A DNA stretch of 9,735 bases from JBBDIO01 sp040880365. GTDB taxonomy: Bacteria > Chloroflexota > Anaerolineae > Caldilineales > Caldilineaceae. The notes beneath the pieces were generated by a model. The model was given only the letters and a program-made list of their open reading frames with translations, was not told the DNA's origin and made no database searches. Shown here piece by piece: positions 6,435 to 9,735 of this stretch (the stretch's first letter is position 1; each line of letters begins with the position of its first letter). The stretch is taken from the NCBI GenBank assembly GCA_040880365.1, contig JBBDIO010000314.1:1-9735 (forward strand), given 5' to 3'. Both the position numbers and the translations under genes were made by a program.

Positions 6435-6839
6435 ATGAATGGAAAATTTATTGCCGCCCACCAGCTCGAACGCGATTTACTGGAATGGGGCGAGATCGGC
6501 TGGGTAAGCCGGCCCTCGACCACAGGCGCCGCACAGCTGAGCGTGCTCGAAGCAACGTTCTTGCCGGGGATGGGGCATAACTTTCATCGCCATCCGGGAC
6601 AGGAAGAAGTGATCTACGTGATCGCCGGGCAAGTGGAGCAGTGGCTGGAGCAGGAACACAAGCTGCTGGGTCCGGGCGATTCTGTGTTTATCGGGGCCGA
6701 TGTGGTGCACGCGTCGTTCAACGTGGGGCAAGAAGCAGTCAAATTGATGGCAATTTTGGGACCGTGCGCGGGCGAAGACGGTTATGTGACCGTGGAAGTG
6801 GGCGACGAAGCTCCCTGGAACACCCTGCGCCAGGGTTAG
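6435..6839 (+). CDS. Single-domain cupin protein
   Basis: Small beta-barrel protein of 134 residues, cytoplasmic since no signal peptide is seen. Cupin motif 1 is GHNFHRHPGQEEVIYVIAG (47-65), giving metal ligands His51, His53 and Glu57 or Glu58. Motif 2 is GPGDSVFIGADVVHASFN (79-96), giving His92; the usual Pro after the hydrophobic pair is Gly here. The set of ligands is complete, so a metal site is likely, but cupins cover isomerases, dioxygenases and sugar-binding or sensor proteins, and the substrate cannot be inferred. It begins 65 bases after the FemABX stop on the same strand with no terminator between, so cotranscription is likely. No clear Shine-Dalgarno is seen. Its last 47 bases, including the stop, recur after the second gap. 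Confidence 0.88.
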   Translation: MNGKFIAAHQLERDLLEWGEIGWVSRPSTTGAAQLSVLEATFLPGMGHNFHRHPGQEEVIYVIAGQVEQWLEQEHKLLGPGDSVFIGADVVHASFNVGQEAVKLMAILGPCAGEDGYVTVEVGDEAPWNTLRQG

Positions 6840-7002
6840 CCGCGCGCNNNNNNNNNNNNNNNNNNNNNNNNNNNNNNNNNNNNNNNNNNNNNNNNNNNNN
6901 NNNNNNNNNNNNNNNNNNNNNNNNNNNNNNNNNNNNNNNNNNNNNNNTGGAAGTGGGCGACGAAGCTCCCTGGAACACCCTGCGCCAGGGTTAGCCGCGC
7001 GC
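6793..7002. repeat. 55-bp exact duplication flanking the second gap (probable assembly artefact)
   Basis: The 55 bases at 6793-6847, up to the first N, are identical to 6948-7002, which begin at the first base after the N run. The copy covers the last 15 cupin codons, the stop and eight bases beyond. Sequence that ends at a gap and restarts identically after it is what two overlapping, unmerged contig ends look like. Removing one copy and the N run leaves about 46 bases between the cupin and transporter stops. Confidence 0.9.
6848..6947. other. Assembly gap, 100 N, probably false
   Basis: A second run of exactly 100 N. Because 55 bases repeat precisely on both sides, the true distance is probably negative (overlapping contigs), so little or nothing may be missing. 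A real tandem duplication of the cupin 3' end is the alternative. Confidence 0.95.
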
Positions 7003-7021
7003 TGTCGATAGCGGCGCTATG

Positions 7022-7043
7022 CTGGCGCTGTACTGGCGCTTTA
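7022..7043. repeat. 11-bp imperfect tandem repeat at the transporter stop
   Basis: CTGGCGCTGTA (7022-7032) is followed by CTGGCGCTTTA (7033-7043), 10 of 11 identical. The second copy includes the TAA stop of the minus-strand transporter gene. A related GGCGCT also occurs just before it. Likely slippage in non-coding 3' sequence. Confidence 0.5.
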
Positions 7044-8504
7044 CTGCTGCGAGGTCGGCGACCCGATGGGATAGAGGCGATCGTCGCGGGCGCGCAGATG
7101 GCGCATGGCCGGGCGTGTGCGATACCACAGCCACAGCGTGCGCGTCAGATGCCCGGCGACCAGTGCAATGCTCCCAATATAAAGACCGGGAATTTCCTGC
7201 CACACAATCCCAAACCCCAGAATCCCCGCATGGACCAGCAACGAAACCAGCATGGCTTCGGTGATGCCGCGCGTGTGGCGTTCGGTGACCAGCGCGCCGG
7301 TATACCAGCTTTGCAAAAAGCTCAACCCCGGTAACAGCAACGCCAGCCACAGCACCCAACCGGCAATCTGTGCCAGATCGGGCGGCAGCGCGGCCACCGT
7401 CTGAAACCAGATGTCGGTCAACGGCGTCGCATTCATAATGAGCAACAGGCCAATCATGAGCGCGCCCAGACGCACGGTGAAATTGTGCAGAATCGCAGTG
7501 GAGCGCGGTTGATCCAGCAAGACGACCACCGCTTCGGTAAACGCCATGCCCGAACTGGTCCACATGATGATCAGTCCATAGACCACCGGCCAGACGGCCA
7601 GCGACAAAATAGGATCGGGCATACGGCTGAGCGCAGCCGTGCCCAGGGGCTGGATCAAAATCTGGAGCATAGAAGTCATCACCAGCGGCATGAAAAATGC
7701 CCCAAAAGAACGCGCGGTAATCTGTTCGCGGTTGGGCGGGGCCTGGCGCAGCTCGTCGCGCAGCACTGGGCGCAGGCGCAGCCCCGAATAGATGGCCTCG
7801 CCGCAAACGCTCAACGTGAAGGTCGTCGCCGCCAGGAACGCGCCCGGCATCCCGCCCAGCAAAAAGATAATCGAGATGGTGATCACATCCAGCCCCAGCC
7901 GGGTCATGGCCCCAAAGGTCACCGCGCTGGAATGTCCAAAGCGGATCAAGACGCCATAGTTGAACCGGCGATAGGCCAACGACGGCACATAGGGCAACAT
8001 AATTATGAGACCAATGCGCGCCGGTTCCACCAGCTCTGCCGGGGTCGCGAGCAGTGTTTCGGCAATGAAATAGTAGAGCGGCGTAAACGCGATCAGCGCG
8101 TGCAGCGCGGTGAGTCCGCCGGTGATGATCCAGGTATAGCGCCGAATTTTTATATAGGAGGGCCAGTCTCTACAGAACGCCGTAGACGCGCTGAGCAGCA
8201 TCATCACCGGCGAAGCCAGGATCAGCGCAATCGAAAAGATCACGCCCCACGTCGCCAGGTTGATCTCCGGGTCCACCGTGCGCGCCACCACCGCGCTGAT
8301 GAGGGGAATTTCCACTGTCATGAGGAACCAGCCCGCAGCCAAAGGCCACCACGTCTGCGCGACGCGGCGCATGGTCAGCGGTGTGCCCTCCGGCGTATCG
8401 CGCACGCGGGTTGGCGCGACCGGCGACTGTGGCTGGGCGGTGCCCCTAGATTGAGCCTGTGATTTGGCTTTGGATTTGGTCTGTGTTTCGGGCGGGCTAG
8501 CCAT
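7041..8504 (-). CDS. ANKH-like (progressive ankylosis family) MATE-fold membrane transporter
   Basis: Polytopic inner-membrane protein of 487 residues with about 12 predicted hydrophobic helices. After a hydrophilic N-terminus rich in Lys, Ser, Gln and Pro (1-45), the first helices carry WWPLAAGWFLM (52-62), EIPLISAVVAR (65-75), PEINLATWG (79-87) and SPVMMLLSASTAF (98-110). The later TALHALIAFTPLYYFI resembles the matching stretch of human ANKH (HTLIAYSDLGYYI). ANKH belongs to the MATE-like superfamily and moves ATP, citrate or pyrophosphate out of vertebrate cells; the bacterial substrate is unknown. It could also be called a generic MATE/MOP exporter. I prefer ATG 8504, with AGAAG about eight bases upstream; a GTG at 8555 would add 17 residues. 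It converges on the cupin gene, and a hairpin separates it from the muramidase gene upstream. Confidence 0.75.
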   Translation of the reverse strand: MASPPETQTKSKAKSQAQSRGTAQPQSPVAPTRVRDTPEGTPLTMRRVAQTWWPLAAGWFLMTVEIPLISAVVARTVDPEINLATWGVIFSIALILASPVMMLLSASTAFCRDWPSYIKIRRYTWIITGGLTALHALIAFTPLYYFIAETLLATPAELVEPARIGLIIMLPYVPSLAYRRFNYGVLIRFGHSSAVTFGAMTRLGLDVITISIIFLLGGMPGAFLAATTFTLSVCGEAIYSGLRLRPVLRDELRQAPPNREQITARSFGAFFMPLVMTSMLQILIQPLGTAALSRMPDPILSLAVWPVVYGLIIMWTSSGMAFTEAVVVLLDQPRSTAILHNFTVRLGALMIGLLLIMNATPLTDIWFQTVAALPPDLAQIAGWVLWLALLLPGLSFLQSWYTGALVTERHTRGITEAMLVSLLVHAGILGFGIVWQEIPGLYIGSIALVAGHLTRTLWLWYRTRPAMRHLRARDDRLYPIGSPTSQQ

Positions 8505-8622
8505 CTGTTTGCTTCTTTGTTGGCAACTGGCATGAAACGCGGTTCTGCGGGCCACGGTCGGTGACGCTGTCTACAGAAACCGGCATAGGTTAGGTTTGGA
8601 AGACATTGGTATAAGATAAAGG

Positions 8623-8675
8623 TAACCGGCAATTGGCGGGCGGTGTCTGGTTGGCCGCGTGCCAATTACCGGTTA
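8623..8675 (-). terminator. 15-bp inverted repeat after the muramidase gene, probable terminator
   Basis: TAACCGGCAATTGGC (8623-8637) and GCCAATTACCGGTTA (8661-8675) pair over 15 positions with one mismatch around a 23-base loop. In minus-strand RNA the mismatch becomes a G-U pair, so the stem is complete in that direction. It lies 56 bases past the muramidase stop and is followed by CCTTTATCTTAT, only moderately U-rich. It could instead be an operator or a repeated palindrome upstream of the transporter gene. Confidence 0.45.
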
Positions 8676-8731
8676 TCCCGTTGCATATCAGATTGTTAAA
8701 CGGCTCGCCGCGCGAACCAGATCACCCAAGT

Positions 8732-9735
8732 TTAACGCAGACCGGGCCGTCCATCGTGATGGTCTTTGTTCTTGTCGATCAGCTCTTTGATCTGACGCAC
8801 GAAATCGCCGGTGATCTTTTCCAGATCGTCTTGAATCGTCGCCAGATTGACGGCATAGAGCAAGCGTGTCCAATAACTATTGTAGATCACACCCAACCAG
8901 GTAATGAAATTCAGGTTTTCTTCTAGGGCGCGAATGGGGCGACTGAGGAAGAACGAGACAAAGGCAGTTGCGCCCAGCCCGCCAAAGACATAGGCATATT
9001 CCAGGCTGCGGGTGAGATAGGACATGACAATCGCCGCGGTGAAAGCCACAATGCCCACCACAAAGAGGCTGCGATACATCCAGATCGTCGTGCGATAGGG
9101 CTGCATGAACGCAGCCAGAATCTGCCCGAACATGGCTTCATTCTGCTGGATACCGTGAATCATATGTTGCCGCCAGGCCGCGTAGAGTTCAGCGTCCAGC
9201 ACCGGCACGCCGTCGGGTCCCACGGGGCCTTCGGGCAGAGGCAGGTGCGCCGCGGGCGGTTTGGAGCCACCGTCCACGTTCGATTGGGGGGCCGCGCGCA
9301 GGCGGTTGAAGATGTTCACGCTATCCTGAATGAGCGCGGCATAGTGGGCCGCCTGTCCTGCGCCATTATACGAACGCGCGAAAGCCAGATAGTCGCCGGC
9401 GCGCAGAGCCTGCACCCGCCCGGCGTCGGCATTCACAAAGTCGAAAAAGCCCAGAACGTGATTGTGCGCGCTGCCATTAAACGCGTCGAACATCTCCTCC
9501 ACGTTCAAATAGCCCACACTCAGATGGTTGAAGCCCATGATCTGGGGCGCACCCATGCTGATGGCGCGCTTGGCGGCCCGGTCATCCAGATTGGCGCGCA
9601 CAAACTCAAAGACTTCCCATTCATTGCGCTGGGAACCGTGAAAATTGCGCCACTCGCCGCCCGGCACCGACCGCCACTGATGCCCCTGCCAGGTGATCGC
9701 CGGATCGAAACGCAGATGCGCGGCAAAGCGTTCGG
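8732..9735 (-). CDS. N-acetylmuramidase-domain protein with two C-terminal transmembrane helices, 5' end outside window
   Basis: The frame is open from the right edge: I read 22 residues before GTG 9667, beginning RFAAHLRFDPAITWQG, so 333 residues are visible and the true start lies outside. The first part matches the N-acetylmuramidase (DUF3380) family, glycan-strand cleaving enzymes first known from phage endolysins. Matches are FHGSQRNEWEVFEF, ISMGAPQIMGFN (about 9527-9565) and LAFARSYNGAGQAAHYA (about 9335-9388). The catalytic Glu, normally in a VESGG-like motif nearer the N-terminus, is not in the window. A Pro/Gly-rich linker (about 9205-9300) follows, then two hydrophobic helices (about 9017-9085 and 8933-9004). 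The tail is FITWLGVIYNSYW-type text ending in a charged, possibly coiled KNKDHHDGR end. The tail resembles two-helix membrane modules of some multi-domain bacterial proteins, but I cannot name it. Topology is unknown without the N-terminus. Confidence 0.8.
   Translation of the reverse strand, partial: ERFAAHLRFDPAITWQGHQWRSVPGGEWRNFHGSQRNEWEVFEFVRANLDDRAAKRAISMGAPQIMGFNHLSVGYLNVEEMFDAFNGSAHNHVLGFFDFVNADAGRVQALRAGDYLAFARSYNGAGQAAHYAALIQDSVNIFNRLRAAPQSNVDGGSKPPAAHLPLPEGPVGPDGVPVLDAELYAAWRQHMIHGIQQNEAMFGQILAAFMQPYRTTIWMYRSLFVVGIVAFTAAIVMSYLTRSLEYAYVFGGLGATAFVSFFLSRPIRALEENLNFITWLGVIYNSYWTRLLYAVNLATIQDDLEKITGDFVRQIKELIDKNKDHHDGRPGLR

Noticed and set aside
6813..6835. CCCTGG/CCAGGG hairpin at the end of the cupin gene as terminator
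   Set aside because: Only six pairs, lies within coding sequence and has no T tract; not strong enough to call.
6641..6994. Open frame running across the second gap and ending in a repeat of the cupin C-terminus
   Set aside because: Product of the duplicated 55 bases and the N run; explained by the assembly artefact.
7485..8462. 325-codon plus-strand open frame antisense to the ANKH-like gene
   Set aside because: Its protein is dominated by Arg, Gln and His, typical of the reverse complement of a GC-rich membrane protein gene. The minus-strand reading has clear helices and family motifs.

Overview
The window (9735 bases, two 100-base N gaps) reads as a piece of a GC-rich, draft-quality bacterial scaffold, most likely from an uncultivated Chloroflexota (Anaerolineae or Caldilinea-like) genome. 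This is an inference from gene content, not from a marker gene. It rests on a Tat/lipobox solute-binding protein with an Ala/Pro-rich linker, LppX-like lipoproteins with an acidic linker, FemABX-like proteins, an ANKH-like transporter, and a muramidase of a type I associate with that phylum.

Layout, left to right. (1) 1-750, minus: N-terminal 250 residues of a family 5 ABC solute-binding lipoprotein running off the left edge, with a near-perfect Shine-Dalgarno. (2) 751-1148: AT-richer divergent intergenic region with short repeats and possibly the decayed 5' half of the next gene. (3) 1149-1928 and 2007-2645, plus: an LppX/LprAFG-like protein lacking its signal peptide and N-terminal half, then a small predicted lipoprotein. 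(4) 2704-2745: a perfect 14-bp hairpin between convergent genes. (5) 2735-3706, minus: stand-alone glutamate formimidoyltransferase. (6) Gap of unknown content, 3744-3843. (7) 3931-6369, plus: an 812-residue protein made of two complete FemABX-like aminoacyltransferase halves. (8) 6435-6839, plus: a single-domain cupin, probably cotranscribed with it. (9) Gap 6848-6947, which looks false because the same 55 bases lie on both sides. (10) 7041-8504, minus: an ANKH-family MATE-fold membrane transporter. (11) 8732-9735, minus: an N-acetylmuramidase domain followed by two transmembrane helices and a conserved-looking C-terminal tail, running off the right edge.

Several products act at the cell envelope (peptide uptake, lipoproteins, FemABX, transporter, muramidase), but the strands alternate and no single operon or pathway joins them. 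The most interesting items are the membrane-anchored muramidase, the doubled FemABX and the false gap. I see no tRNA, rRNA, CRISPR array, transposase or integrase.
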